64,000 nucleotides of DNA from Chloroflexota bacterium (lineage in GTDB: Bacteria; Chloroflexota; Anaerolineae; UBA4142; SHND01), in contig JACQWQ010000062.1 of the NCBI GenBank assembly GCA_016209205.1, positions 1-64,000 of the forward strand, written 5' to 3'. Shown here piece after piece: positions 16,453 to 25,059 of the stretch. The position numbers were made by a program, and so were the translations under genes. Position 1 is the first letter of the stretch; every line of letters begins with the position of its first letter. The notes beneath the pieces were generated by a model. The model searched no databases and had not been told where the DNA came from. It was given only the letters and a program-made list of their open reading frames with translations.

Positions 16453-18717
16453 ATGTATCGAAACTGGTTCATTGAAAAATCACATTTCGGAATCGTCGCG
16501 CTGTTGAGCGCAATTTGTGTCTTGCTGTTGCTCGTTCTCGGACGCGCCGCGCCGACATCGTATGCTGCTGGCAATTTTATAGTGTACGACGACGCGCTGC
16601 AAAATGGTTTTCAAGATTGGAGTTGGACACTCAACAACCTCGCGTTCCAAAGCAACCAGAGCAACGCGCAGCCGACTTTTTATCTGGACGACATCGAACT
16701 CGTCGCGGGCACATCGCCGACGCCGATGACGATTTCGGGACTGACATTGAATGTCAACACCACTGCGCCGGGTGTTCCCATTGACGCGGATATTTACGGC
16801 ATCAATTTTGCGGACGAAAATTTCGCGGCGGAAATCGCTTTGCCGGTGCGCCGCATGGGCGGCAACGCGACGACGCGTTACAATTGGCAAAACGATACGT
16901 CCAATCGCGCGTCCGATTGGTTCTTTGAAAATATCCCGGAAGACAACGCGAACCCGTCCGCGCTGCCCGACGGTTCTGCGTCCGACCGATTCGTGGAGCA
17001 AGACCGGCGCACGGGCACGAAAACAATTTTGACGATGCCGCTCATCGGTTGGACGCCCAAAGCGCGCGCGTACGCGTGCGGGTTTAGCGTGAGCAAATAC
17101 GGCGCGCAGCAGCAGACCGATTCGTGGCGTCCCGATTGCGGCAACGGCATTTTGACGAACGGCAGCAAGATTACAAACAATGATCCCACCGATACGAGCG
17201 TGGCGATTGTTGGACAGTTTTTGCAAGATTGGATCGCGCATCTCAAATCGAGATACGGCAGCGCGGCGAACGGCGGCGTGAAATTTTACAATCTCGACAA
17301 CGAACCAATGTTATGGATGGACACACACCGCGACGTGCATCCGACACCGACTTCGTACGACGAAATGCGCGACCGCACGTATCAATACACGGCGGCAATC
17401 AAACAAGCGGACCCGACCGCGCAAACGCTCGGTCCGGCGCTGTGGGGTTGGACGGCTTACTTTTGGTCCGCGCTCGATTGGGCGCCGGGCGGCGATTGGT
17501 GGAATCATCCGCAAGACCGCAACGCGCACGGCGGGCAGCCGTTCATTGAGTGGTATCTCGACCAAATGCGCGCGTACGAACAGCAGCACGGCGTCCGCAT
17601 TCTCGATTACATGGACTTGCACTATTATCCGCAAGCGTCCGGCGTTTCGCTTTCGGGTGCGGGCAATGCGGCCACACAGGCGCTGCGCTTGCGTTCGACG
17701 CGTTCACTATGGGACCCGACGTACACTGACGAGAGTTGGATTGCCGAACCGGTGTATTTGATTCCGCGTATGCGCGCGTGGCGCGACGCACATTATCCCG
17801 GCACCAAGTTGGCAATCACCGAATACAATTGGGGCGCGCTCGATCACATCAACGGCGCGCTCGCGCAGGCGGACGTGCTGGGAATTTTTGGACGCGAGCA
17901 GCTTGATCTAGCAACGCTGTGGTCGCCGCCGCAGGCGAACGACCCCGGCGCGTTCGCGTTTCGCATGTATCGCAACTATGACGGCGCGGGGCGCAAGTTC
18001 GGCGATATGAGTTTGCCCGCGACGAGCAGCGACCAAGCGCAATTGGCAATTTACGCGGCGCGACGCACGAGTGATATTGCGTTGACCATCATGGTCATTA
18101 ACAAAAACGCCACCGCCACGCAAGCCGCGTTGACGTTGAACGGCGTAACCAATGCGACCGCGCATGTCTATCGCTACAGCAGCGCGAACCTGAACGCGAT
18201 TGTCGCGCAGCCCGATCAAAACATTTCGTCCGGCGCGCTTTCGACGACATATCCCGCGTCGTCCATCACGCTCTTGATTTTGGACGGAACACCCGCGTCC
18301 ACCGCAACACCCACCGTAACAGGTACGCGCACCATTACGCCCACCGCAACGCCGACGAGTACTGCAACGTTCGCCGCAACGTTCACTCTGACGCCGACGC
18401 TCGACCCCGGTGTATCGCCGACACCCTGCGCGCGAGCTCCGGGCAAGCCGCGTCTGCTCTCACCGAAAAATGGCGCGAGCGTACCGGCGGGCGCGGTGTT
18501 TCTGGATTGGCGCGACACACCCTGCGCGACCAAATACAAAATTTTCGTCCGCTACAATTCGTCAAGCGGCGCACTTGCCGCCAAGAACAAAAAACTCAAA
18601 ACCTCGCAATACACCACCCAAGCCCTCGCCGCAAAAACAAAATTCGCCTGGCGCGTGCAAGCGTGCAACGCGCGCGGCTGCACCGCTTCCGATTGGCGGA
18701 GTTTCACGACGCAGTGA
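16453..18717 (+). CDS. Secreted glycoside hydrolase family 44 with C-terminal FN3-like domain
   Basis: Start set at the ATG at 16453, with AGGAG 5 bp upstream. Residues 1-40 form a signal peptide. Residues ~90-620 match GH44 (endoglucanase/xyloglucanase/mannanase family): FYNLDNEPMLW supplies the acid/base Glu near residue 284 and LAITEYNWGA the nucleophile Glu near 458; LHYYPQ and LWSPPQ are also family-like. A Thr/Pro/Ala linker (STATPTVTGT...) at ~620-660 leads to an FN3-like domain with a Cys pair. The N-terminal carbohydrate-binding-like region looks shortened: VYDDALQNGFQDWSW is followed almost directly by AQPTFYLDDIELV, which are normally ~100 residues apart. Likely role: extracellular beta-glucan hydrolysis. 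Confidence 0.87.
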   Translation: MYRNWFIEKSHFGIVALLSAICVLLLLVLGRAAPTSYAAGNFIVYDDALQNGFQDWSWTLNNLAFQSNQSNAQPTFYLDDIELVAGTSPTPMTISGLTLNVNTTAPGVPIDADIYGINFADENFAAEIALPVRRMGGNATTRYNWQNDTSNRASDWFFENIPEDNANPSALPDGSASDRFVEQDRRTGTKTILTMPLIGWTPKARAYACGFSVSKYGAQQQTDSWRPDCGNGILTNGSKITNNDPTDTSVAIVGQFLQDWIAHLKSRYGSAANGGVKFYNLDNEPMLWMDTHRDVHPTPTSYDEMRDRTYQYTAAIKQADPTAQTLGPALWGWTAYFWSALDWAPGGDWWNHPQDRNAHGGQPFIEWYLDQMRAYEQQHGVRILDYMDLHYYPQASGVSLSGAGNAATQALRLRSTRSLWDPTYTDESWIAEPVYLIPRMRAWRDAHYPGTKLAITEYNWGALDHINGALAQADVLGIFGREQLDLATLWSPPQANDPGAFAFRMYRNYDGAGRKFGDMSLPATSSDQAQLAIYAARRTSDIALTIMVINKNATATQAALTLNGVTNATAHVYRYSSANLNAIVAQPDQNISSGALSTTYPASSITLLILDGTPASTATPTVTGTRTITPTATPTSTATFAATFTLTPTLDPGVSPTPCARAPGKPRLLSPKNGASVPAGAVFLDWRDTPCATKYKIFVRYNSSSGALAAKNKKLKTSQYTTQALAAKTKFAWRVQACNARGCTASDWRSFTTQ

Positions 18718-18846
18718 AATGTGAACCGTTGAATGGAATTGCAACGGCAAAAGAACGAGGAAAACCGAACAAAGAGAGAGCATTCTTTGTCTCTTGATGC
18801 TTTCTTTTGCCGTCAGTTTCTAACTGATGGTCGACGCGGCACAAAA

Positions 18847-18887
18847 AAACAGGTAGATGCGCATTTCGCATCTACCTGTTTCCGTGT
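18847..18887 (-). terminator. Rho-independent terminator of the radical SAM gene
   Basis: A 15-bp stem (AAACAGGTAGATGCG / CGCATCTACCTGTTT) with a 5-nt loop is followed on the minus strand by a seven-T tail. It sits between convergent genes and may also stop plus-strand transcription from the GH44 gene. Confidence 0.88.
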
Positions 18888-18904
18888 TTCCCTATTTCCC
18901 TTAC

Positions 18905-20104
18905 TTACAACTCTACCCGATAACTCTCCACCGGTCGCGGCGCTTTTTGCATAATGTCAGGCGACAAATTGTGCTTGAGCTGCGCCCATTTCAAGCCAGC
19001 CCACTCGCGCAGAATCACGGGATACATCAGCGGGTTGAACAAAATGTTGACCGTCAAGAAACATTCATATGTGCAATAGCATTTTGTCTCGCTGATCCAC
19101 TTGCGCACTTCGTCGGCTTTTTGCGACTGCCAGATTTTCTTGAAATCGTAATCGTAATCGCGCACGTTGCCGAGAATTTTTTCGTCGAGCAATTCGCACG
19201 CCAGCACCGAGCCGTCCGCGTACATGGCGCCGCCGAGCGAACCCGCGTAGCACGGAATTTGATAGCGGCGCTCTTTGGTCATCTTGGTGATGAGTTTTGG
19301 GCGAATGATGCGCTTGGCGTTGATGAAATCGCCGAACGGCAATTTGTAATAGCCCGTCAGTTCGCGCGAGCGATTGTCGGCTTCGAGACGTTCGTGGAAA
19401 TTGTAGTAATTGTCCACGTCGAATTGATTGGCTTTTGGGTCAATGGGCGGGGTGTATTTCGCGCCGGGGTCTTTGGGACCGCCGCGCAAGAGCAAGGTGA
19501 AAACGGTGTTGACTCCGACGTACGTCCGCAGGTAATCGTAAATCTCGTCGAGTTTTTCGTGATTGTACGCGCTGACCGCGATTTGAATGCACGTCGAAAA
19601 ATTCGGGTAATACTTTTCGAGAATGCGCAATTCGCGATACGTGCGAATCGCGCGGTCGAACAAACCCTTGAACCCGCGAAATTTGTCGTGATCGTCTTCC
19701 ACGCCGTCAATCGAAATGTCAATGTGCAAGTCCAAGTCGGGACAATCGTCGAGCATTTCGCGTGCGCCGTCCACGACGCGACTCGTCAGCGAGCCGTTCG
19801 TCGGAATGCCGACGTTCAACGCTTTGGCGTTCTTGTGGAACATTTTGACGATTTCGGGAATGTCTTTGCGCAAGAACGGTTCACCCCCGGTCGGCGTGAA
19901 AAAGATCATCGGGTCCATGGACGCACTGACCTTTTCGATTTCGTCAATCGTCAATTCGCCGGTGTGCCGCTCGTGCGAACCGAGCAGGCAGTGTCCGCAG
20001 CGCGCGTTGCAGTTTTTGGTGATGAACAAGACAAAGTACAGCGGCGACGCGCCTTTTTTCCACAACACGCGCTTGGCGAAGGGTAAGTAGTTCAGTTTGC
20101 TCAC
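18905..20104 (-). CDS. Radical SAM protein with SPASM-like C-terminus
   Basis: GTG start at 20104, preceded by AGGAG at suitable distance; the open frame upstream runs through the broken DUF4160 gene. KNCNARCGHC near residues 30-40 is the CxxxCxxC motif binding the 4Fe-4S cluster that cleaves SAM. TPTGGEPFLRKD is the GGE motif and IDISIDGVEDDHD the strand-4 region. The C-terminal part has further cysteines (IPCYAG, LACELL, CYCTYECF) as in SPASM-type auxiliary cluster domains. Members of this group modify peptides or cofactors. No small precursor peptide gene is visible next to it, so the substrate stays unknown. Confidence 0.88.
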   Translation of the reverse strand: MSKLNYLPFAKRVLWKKGASPLYFVLFITKNCNARCGHCLLGSHERHTGELTIDEIEKVSASMDPMIFFTPTGGEPFLRKDIPEIVKMFHKNAKALNVGIPTNGSLTSRVVDGAREMLDDCPDLDLHIDISIDGVEDDHDKFRGFKGLFDRAIRTYRELRILEKYYPNFSTCIQIAVSAYNHEKLDEIYDYLRTYVGVNTVFTLLLRGGPKDPGAKYTPPIDPKANQFDVDNYYNFHERLEADNRSRELTGYYKLPFGDFINAKRIIRPKLITKMTKERRYQIPCYAGSLGGAMYADGSVLACELLDEKILGNVRDYDYDFKKIWQSQKADEVRKWISETKCYCTYECFLTVNILFNPLMYPVILREWAGLKWAQLKHNLSPDIMQKAPRPVESYRVEL

Positions 20105-20112
20105 AACAACTC

Positions 20113-20369
20113 CTATCTCAATGGCGGGATTTTGAACATGGGTTGGTGATGGATTGCCCGCTCCCACAAATCAGCGAGCTCTCCTCGATGCTCTGACGCC
20201 CACTCAATGACCATCCCAAGTGGGCGCGACGGTAGATTTCCATCAATCACGGTCAGAGATTGAATCGAAATCAGTGCCTCGTATTCACCATACTCGGCAT
20301 GGAAATGGGGTGGTGGATGTTCTTCCCGAAAAATCTTGATCGTGATGCCAAAGAAGCGGCTTCAGGCAT
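20113..20369 (-). pseudogene. DUF4160 gene, 1-base frameshift at the start
   Basis: Codons from about 20358 down to the TAG at 20113 read RFFGITIKIFREEHPPPHF, HAEYGEYEALISI and LGMVIEWASEH, a clear DUF4160 protein. The natural start is the ATG at 20369 (Met-Pro-Glu-Ala...), which overlaps the DUF2442 stop (ATGCCTGA), but it is one base out of frame with RFFG: a single base seems missing between 20358 and 20363. No other start fits. DUF4160 and DUF2442 genes are commonly paired and resemble toxin-antitoxin or phage-related modules. Confidence 0.8.
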
Positions 20370-20646
20370 GTTCCATCAGTGCGCGGAGTTTAGGAAAAAT
20401 GTCGCTTGGCTGTTTGCCTGTAATTTTGAGATACAGCGCGATGCTGTCCAAATCTACTTGGTCGTTCCAAACGATTTCACCGCTTGAACCAATCGCCGCC
20501 TTTTGAAATTCGGCGTAATCATTCCACAATGCAAATACGCCGTGACCGACGAGGTACGACAAATCTACCACTCCTTCGACTCCATCCGAGAATTTGAGCC
20601 AAAGGCGATATTCATCGCGCGGCTGGAGCGCAATTAGTTTTGGCAT
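20362..20646 (-). CDS. DUF2442 domain protein
   Basis: Start at the ATG at 20646 (MPKLIALQPRDEYRLWLKFSDG), with AAGGAAAC upstream. The LKFSDGVEGVVDLS signature and a length of ~94 residues match DUF2442, a small family usually paired with DUF4160, here located just downstream but frame-shifted. Role is uncertain; pairs like this behave as accessory, possibly toxin-antitoxin-like, genes. Confidence 0.85.
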   Translation of the reverse strand: MPKLIALQPRDEYRLWLKFSDGVEGVVDLSYLVGHGVFALWNDYAEFQKAAIGSSGEIVWNDQVDLDSIALYLKITGKQPSDIFPKLRALMEHA

Positions 20647-20665
20647 AATTGTTTCCTTTTCAATC

Positions 20666-21562
20666 TTACGACACAACCACTTTATCTTCTTTCCGCGAAG
20701 CCAAAGCCTGCTTCAACGCTTCGACGCTCACGTAAAATGTGTTCGCCAGACTATCGAGATGCCAGTTGTTGTTGACGATGCCTTTGCCGCGAATCGTTCC
20801 CATCGCGTCGAGCGCAAATCCGTACGGCACGCCGACGACGCCAAAGGCGGAACGCGTTTCGGGCGAAATCACCAGCGGAATTTTGCCGAGTTTGAATTCT
20901 TTGACGAACGCGCGCAGTTGGTCCGCCTCGACGGTGCTAAAAACTAACACGAGTTTCTCCGGCGCTTCTGTTGCAAACGGCGCTAGATAGGGCGCGACCT
21001 TGCGGCAATATCCGCAGGTCGTCGAGAGAAACAGAAGAATAGTATTGTCGTCCGCGCCGTCGTTCAAACGAATCAGTTTGCCCTTGGTCGTGGTCAGCTT
21101 TGCAACGGGCGAGACCATTCCCAGTTCAGGTCCGTCTTTTGTATACGCGAAACCGTCGGGCAATTCGGATTGCAATGCTTCGGCGAGCTGCGCGGCTTGT
21201 GTTTCGACGGTCCCGGTTTCAGCCGGATGCGGTTCGTGCGCCTCGAAAGCGCCCAACAGCGGAATCCCGGCTTGTTGGACGACGCGCGCGATTTTCAAGA
21301 GTTGCAGTGGGTTGAGAAATGTCACCAGATGCGTGCGCATCTGCAAGCCCGTAAATGCGCGCACGTGTTCTCCGTCCACTTCCAAAAGGGTCGGCTCGAA
21401 TTTCCAACCGGGGCGCGCGCGGTCGAGCAATTGTTTTGCTTCGGGCGCGTAGAGACTCATGCCCAGTAATGCGCCGGAGCTTTCTTTTTCAATCGCGGCA
21501 GCGACATCCGTACACTGCGCGCAGCCGGAATCAAAAAGGATATAGTGTTTTACATTGCTCAT
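20666..21562 (-). CDS. Two-part thioredoxin-fold protein (DCC/glutaredoxin-like N-terminus plus redoxin)
   Basis: A 298-residue protein. The N-terminal half begins YILFDSGCAQCTDV, a CxxC similar to thiol-disulfide (DCC or glutaredoxin-like) proteins. The second half, from about residue 135, has KLIRLND, LLFLSTTCGYCRKVAPYL (active-site CGYC), a cis-Pro region GVPYGFALD and a closing strand-helix, as in TlpA/redoxin-type thioredoxins. No signal peptide is seen, so it probably acts in the cytoplasm. It may be a methylamine-utilisation MauD-like or general redox protein; no partner gene points to a pathway. Confidence 0.75.
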   Translation of the reverse strand: MSNVKHYILFDSGCAQCTDVAAAIEKESSGALLGMSLYAPEAKQLLDRARPGWKFEPTLLEVDGEHVRAFTGLQMRTHLVTFLNPLQLLKIARVVQQAGIPLLGAFEAHEPHPAETGTVETQAAQLAEALQSELPDGFAYTKDGPELGMVSPVAKLTTTKGKLIRLNDGADDNTILLFLSTTCGYCRKVAPYLAPFATEAPEKLVLVFSTVEADQLRAFVKEFKLGKIPLVISPETRSAFGVVGVPYGFALDAMGTIRGKGIVNNNWHLDSLANTFYVSVEALKQALASRKEDKVVVS

Positions 21563-21640
21563 GTAGGGTTACGCTATTGTACCCAATTCATTTTGCTTTG
21601 TCGAATGGATTGGCGGAAAAAGATAAAAAAATCACAAGCG

Positions 21641-21800
21641 CATCGTAGTGACGAATTCATTCGCCCCTGTCAACGAATAAATTCGTTACTACCCAATTCA
21701 CTTGTGCGCGACGAGCCACACATCGTAGTGACGAATTCATTCGCCCCTATCAACGAATAAATTCGTTACTACACAACTCACTTGTGCGCGACGAGCCACA
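21641..21800. repeat. 80-bp tandem duplication including the 3' end of a methyltransferase gene
   Basis: 21641-21720 and 21721-21800 are two copies of an 80-bp unit with four mismatches. Each contains a hairpin (GTAGTGACGAATTCATTCG / CGAATAAATTCGTTACTAC) and the sequence CACTTGTGCGCGACGAGCCA, which in the second copy is the last codons plus stop of the minus-strand methyltransferase gene. Confidence 0.93.
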
Positions 21801-22497
21801 CTTGCAGGTGTGTGTTGGCAATGACGAAATAATACGCGAGGTCATACAACGCGGTCCTGAGGGCGGCAAACGGCGAAGGCATGAACGCACGATACGTCGG
21901 CACGTAATGGCGAATGTCGTGGAACCCCACGCGCGTCAAAGTTCTTTTCAACGCGCGCGGATCAAAACCGCGTTCGGTGACGCCCAATTCTTCTGTCACA
22001 TTTTGCGCGCGCCGTCCGTGCAAAAAACCCGGTTCTGCCAGCACGAGCTTGCCGCCCGCTTTTAATGCGCGAAAACAATTTTGCAGCACCGCGTCTTCGC
22101 GCTGGGTGTGGTGCAGCGTGTCATACACCAACACTGCGTCAAATTCCGGCGCAAAGTCAAGCTGCTCACTGTCGGCAACGCGGAACGTACAGCGTTCGCT
22201 CACCCCTTCACGCGCCGCGCGGCGTTCGGCTAGCGTGATCATATCCGGCGCGAGATCCAAGCCGGTGACGACGTAACCCATGCGCGCGAGAAATGCGCTC
22301 GTCCACCCCGGACCGCAACCCACGTCCAACACGCGCGCGCCGTCCGGCAAATCCAACAATTCGACCATCGCCGCCAAGTCGCGTAACAGCCGCGCGGACT
22401 CGACGTTGTTCGCGCCGCGAAACGGCTTTTCATTCAACCAGATGCGGTCAAGCCCACCCGTATTTTTGACGTAATCAATTTCGTCTTGCTTGCTCAT
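21778..22497 (-). CDS. SAM-dependent methyltransferase (class I)
   Basis: A 239-residue protein with motif I VLDVGCGPGWTSAFLA (residues ~58-73), an acidic end of strand 2 (VTGLDLAPDM), and FDAVLVYDTLHH as the motif-IV region. This is the UbiE/Methyltransf_11 type, with an unknown acceptor. KLVLAEPGFLHG is also family-like. The last eight codons and the stop have been tandem-copied 80 bp downstream. A GT2 gene lies upstream on the same strand, separated by repeats. Confidence 0.87.
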   Translation of the reverse strand: MSKQDEIDYVKNTGGLDRIWLNEKPFRGANNVESARLLRDLAAMVELLDLPDGARVLDVGCGPGWTSAFLARMGYVVTGLDLAPDMITLAERRAAREGVSERCTFRVADSEQLDFAPEFDAVLVYDTLHHTQREDAVLQNCFRALKAGGKLVLAEPGFLHGRRAQNVTEELGVTERGFDPRALKRTLTRVGFHDIRHYVPTYRAFMPSPFAALRTALYDLAYYFVIANTHLQVWLVAHK

Positions 22498-22503
22498 GGG
22501 TCC

Positions 22504-22573
22504 GGTATCAGTGATCAGTGATCAGTGACCAGTGATCAGTCATCAGTGATCAGTTTCCAGTCTCCAGTTATCA
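22504..22573. repeat. ATCAGTGATCAGTG array between methyltransferase and GT2 genes
   Basis: About eight 10-bp words (ATCAGTGATCAGTGACCAG...) fill the spacer between two minus-strand genes. Same family as 13047-13372; self-complementary TGATCA cores. Confidence 0.88.
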
Positions 22574-23560
22574 GTAACGAATCCCGCGCGGAAAATCGAG
22601 GAACGCGCGCAACATGCCGAGACCGACGACAAAAACATCCAATGGGAGAAAGAAGGCAGCGCGCAGGGCAAACCACACGCCGCGTTTTTGCGCGAGAAAT
22701 TGCAGCAGGGAAAAATTGAGCGCGGAAAAAATGCACAGGCCAGCGAGGGCAATCACGCCCAGCACGCTGTTTTGCAAAACGAGCGCGGCAAGCGAGAAGA
22801 TAACCGTGAGATAAATTGTCGGGACGGCGAGTTGGTAAAAAAACGGCACGCTGGTGAAAAATGGGGCGTTGCGTTTCCGCAATCGCATCAGCGTCAACGC
22901 ACGCGCGCGGTGATAATCTTCGCCCAAGACATTTCCGAGTGTATATGCTTTGAGATGCACCACGCGCAGCTCCGGCTCTAACCGAATCCGCGCGCCGCGG
23001 CCCCACGCGCGCTGTCCGAATTCCGTATCTTCGGCAATGCTGGCGCGGCGATAGTTTTCGTCGAAACCGCCAAGCTCCAAAAACACGGCGCGGCGCATCG
23101 CGGCGACGCTCGTGTAAAACAAGCCAATGCGCTCCATCCCGGCGAACCGCGCGTAGGTAAAATTCATCCACAGATTTTTGAATTGACTCGCCCAATTCGC
23201 GTGTGGAATGTTTTCGTCCAACAGTCCGACGATGCCGTCCAATTCGTCGGCTTGAAACACGGCGGCGATGCGTTCCACAGCACCGCGTGGCGGCACAATG
23301 TCCGCGTCGGTAAAGAACAAAATGTCGCCCGTTGCCATTTGCGCGCCGCGATTTTTTGCCGCCGCCGCGCCGATGTTCTGTTCGTGTCGCAGCACATGCG
23401 CGCCATTGGCTTTGGCGATGTGCGCCGTATCGTCGGACGAACCATCATCCACCACGATGATTTCAAGGGGGGGGTGAGGGGGGGGCGACAGCGCGGCAAG
23501 CGTTTGCGGTAACGTGCGCGCGGCGTTGTAGGCGGGGATGATTACAGAAACCGTTATCAT
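22571..23560 (-). CDS. Family 2 glycosyltransferase with C-terminal TM helices
   Basis: Start at the ATG at 23560 (MITVSVIIPAYNAARTL), where the GT-A domain begins; the longer frame runs through a hairpin and the start of the next gene's 3' region. Motifs: VVDDGSSD, FTDADIVPP (metal-binding acidic cluster), EDTEFGQRAW (catalytic ED). Three to four TM helices occupy residues ~235-320. A Pro-rich SPPPHPPLE segment near residue 35 is encoded by the homopolymer motif C8-TCA-C8. It likely extends a membrane-linked glycan. Confidence 0.86.
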   Translation of the reverse strand: MITVSVIIPAYNAARTLPQTLAALSPPPHPPLEIIVVDDGSSDDTAHIAKANGAHVLRHEQNIGAAAAKNRGAQMATGDILFFTDADIVPPRGAVERIAAVFQADELDGIVGLLDENIPHANWASQFKNLWMNFTYARFAGMERIGLFYTSVAAMRRAVFLELGGFDENYRRASIAEDTEFGQRAWGRGARIRLEPELRVVHLKAYTLGNVLGEDYHRARALTLMRLRKRNAPFFTSVPFFYQLAVPTIYLTVIFSLAALVLQNSVLGVIALAGLCIFSALNFSLLQFLAQKRGVWFALRAAFFLPLDVFVVGLGMLRAFLDFPRGIRY

Positions 23561-23577
23561 GCAAGAGCGCGTACAAC

Positions 23578-23605
23578 AAGCGCCGCCAAATGGCGGCGGC
23601 GCTTG
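23578..23605. terminator. GC-rich hairpin between convergently stacked minus-strand genes
   Basis: AAGCGCCGCC and GGCGGCGCTT form a 10-bp stem with a short loop, located between a gene end (23614) and the next gene start (23560). No T-run follows, so termination is only possible. Confidence 0.4.
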
Positions 23606-23613
23606 CGGCTTGG

Positions 23614-24606
23614 TTATGGATGTGCGTGCATCCGTTCCTCTAACAACTGCCACTCGGCTTGAGTATGGGGTGCATGTATCGTTTTGCTTTCGGGCGCGGT
23701 GTTGGGAATCACATCAAAGTGCCCGCACCGCTGGATGCCGCTCGTCGCGCCGTCAAAGATCATGTGATAGTGATGCGCGGGCGTCCAGGAGCTCGTATCT
23801 ACGTTGTAGGAAACATAGCCGCTGCTGTTGGCATATAACGTTCCCGTTTGCACGACGGTTCCCAAGTTGAAATCCAAACGCGAAAAATTGATGCGCTCAT
23901 TCGGGGTGAACCACAGTCCGATGTGATACATCGTCAAGCTTTGACGGAATTGCGCCCAGCCATCGGGACCGCAGCTAAAGCGATATAACGCGTTCGGGTC
24001 ACTATTCAAATAGACGCCGTCGCCTTTATAGACCGCGATTTGCGGCGGCGGATCGCCGGAAGGAACCGGTGTGGCACTGGTCGTCGCCCCCGGCGTCGGC
24101 GTTTTGGTGGGAGGCGGCGCGGACTTGGGTAGAGTGAATGACCAAACTTTGGACCACGTGCACAGACCCAAAGTGGTGCAAGCCCGCACTTTCCAAAAAT
24201 ACGTATAGCCGCGCACGAGTCCGGACGCGGCAATTTGATTGTTTTTTGTTCCACGCGACCAAACTTTAGGACCGTTCGGGGAACCGCGCCGCACATCCAC
24301 GCGATAGCGTTTGATACAGTCTAGATTTTTCCACTTGAAGGTGACTGTATTTGATGCCAGCGTGGCATTCCGTTTCGGCGCGACAAGATTGGGTTTGGCA
24401 GGATTAACGGTGCAAGGGTCTGTCGTCGCGGTAGCGGTGGCGGTTGGGGTTGCCGTTGCCGGCTCGGTTGGCGTGGCGGTGGGTGTTACAGTGTCGGTTG
24501 CTTGGGGTGCATACGCCGCGGGCGGGTTGGCTTGAGCGACGCCAAGCGTCATGGTGAGAATGAACAACACCGCGAATGCGGCAGCGATTGCCAAAACTTG
24601 TTTCAC
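23614..24606 (-). CDS. Secreted protein with Thr/Pro linkers and FN3-like domain
   Basis: GTG start at 24606 with AGGAG 7 bp upstream; residues 1-28 are a signal peptide (MKQVLAIAAAFAVLFILTM). A T/P/A linker follows, then an FN3-like domain (PAKPNLVAPKRNATL, YFWKVRACTTLGLCTWS) that resembles the C-terminal domain of the GH44 protein including its Cys pair. A second T/P linker leads to a unique C-terminal domain (about 210-330) with VYKGDGVYLNSDPNALYRF and HYHMIFDGATSGIQRCGHF. No catalytic motif is recognised. Probably an extracellular binding protein. The genes upstream are tRNAs, so it is likely transcribed alone. Confidence 0.7.
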   Translation of the reverse strand: MKQVLAIAAAFAVLFILTMTLGVAQANPPAAYAPQATDTVTPTATPTEPATATPTATATATTDPCTVNPAKPNLVAPKRNATLASNTVTFKWKNLDCIKRYRVDVRRGSPNGPKVWSRGTKNNQIAASGLVRGYTYFWKVRACTTLGLCTWSKVWSFTLPKSAPPPTKTPTPGATTSATPVPSGDPPPQIAVYKGDGVYLNSDPNALYRFSCGPDGWAQFRQSLTMYHIGLWFTPNERINFSRLDFNLGTVVQTGTLYANSSGYVSYNVDTSSWTPAHHYHMIFDGATSGIQRCGHFDVIPNTAPESKTIHAPHTQAEWQLLEERMHAHP

Positions 24607-24822
24607 GAAAATTCTCCTGAAAATATGCCGAGTGCCCCTTCGCCGTACTCGGGCATGCTCGGTGACAGGTGACAGGAAAATCTGCGCGTCACTTGTCATC
24701 CGCCGAACAGGTAGGACGGAATTGTTGCGAATCATGTTCGCCATTCGTCTTACACGACGCGTCCTACTATAAACTATCCCTCGCAGAATCGCCAAATTGG
24801 TTTTGGGCGCGGCAGGGCAAAA

Positions 24823-24857
24823 GAAAACGCCGCGCGTGACAGCGAGCGCGGCGTCAT
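24823..24857 (-). terminator. Terminator of tRNA-Thr
   Basis: On the minus strand ACGCCGCGC and GCGCGGCGT form a stem with a 10-nt loop followed by TTTTCTTTT. It lies 9 bp after the tRNA 3' end. Confidence 0.85.
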
Positions 24858-24865
24858 TTTCCCAG

Positions 24866-24938
24866 AGCCACCTGTGAGACTCGAACTCACGACCTAGCGT
24901 TTACGAAACGCTTGCTCCACCGACTGAGCTAAGGTGGC
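24866..24938 (-). tRNA. tRNA-Thr (anticodon CGT)
   Basis: Reading the minus strand: acceptor GCCACCT / AGGTGGC, D-arm GCTC/GAGC with GG in the loop, anticodon stem AGCGT / ACGCT around TTCGTAA (anticodon CGT), T-arm GTGAG-TTCGAGT-CTCAC. All arms pair well. CCA is not encoded. Confidence 0.96.
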
Positions 24939-24957
24939 ATTCAAGATTTCGATTTGC

Positions 24958-24986
24958 ATTATAATGATTGTGCCGAAAATTTCCAA
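24958..24986 (-). promoter_or_regulatory. Sigma-70-type promoter of tRNA-Thr
   Basis: On the minus strand TTGGAA (24986-24981) and a perfect TATAAT (24963-24958) are 17 bp apart. The -10 ends 20 bp before the tRNA. Confidence 0.75.
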
Positions 24987-25018
24987 ATCTTGGAGAATGT
25001 GTTTGCCCTGGGCGCATG

Positions 25019-25046
25019 TTGATAAAACTCCAAGCCATGCTATAAT
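25019..25046 (+). promoter_or_regulatory. Sigma-70-type promoter of tRNA-Glu
   Basis: TTGATA (25019-25024) and TATAAT (25041-25046), 16 bp apart, end 13 bp before the tRNA. It is back to back with the tRNA-Thr promoter. Confidence 0.78.
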
Positions 25047-25059
25047 CGGCGCGTAATTC

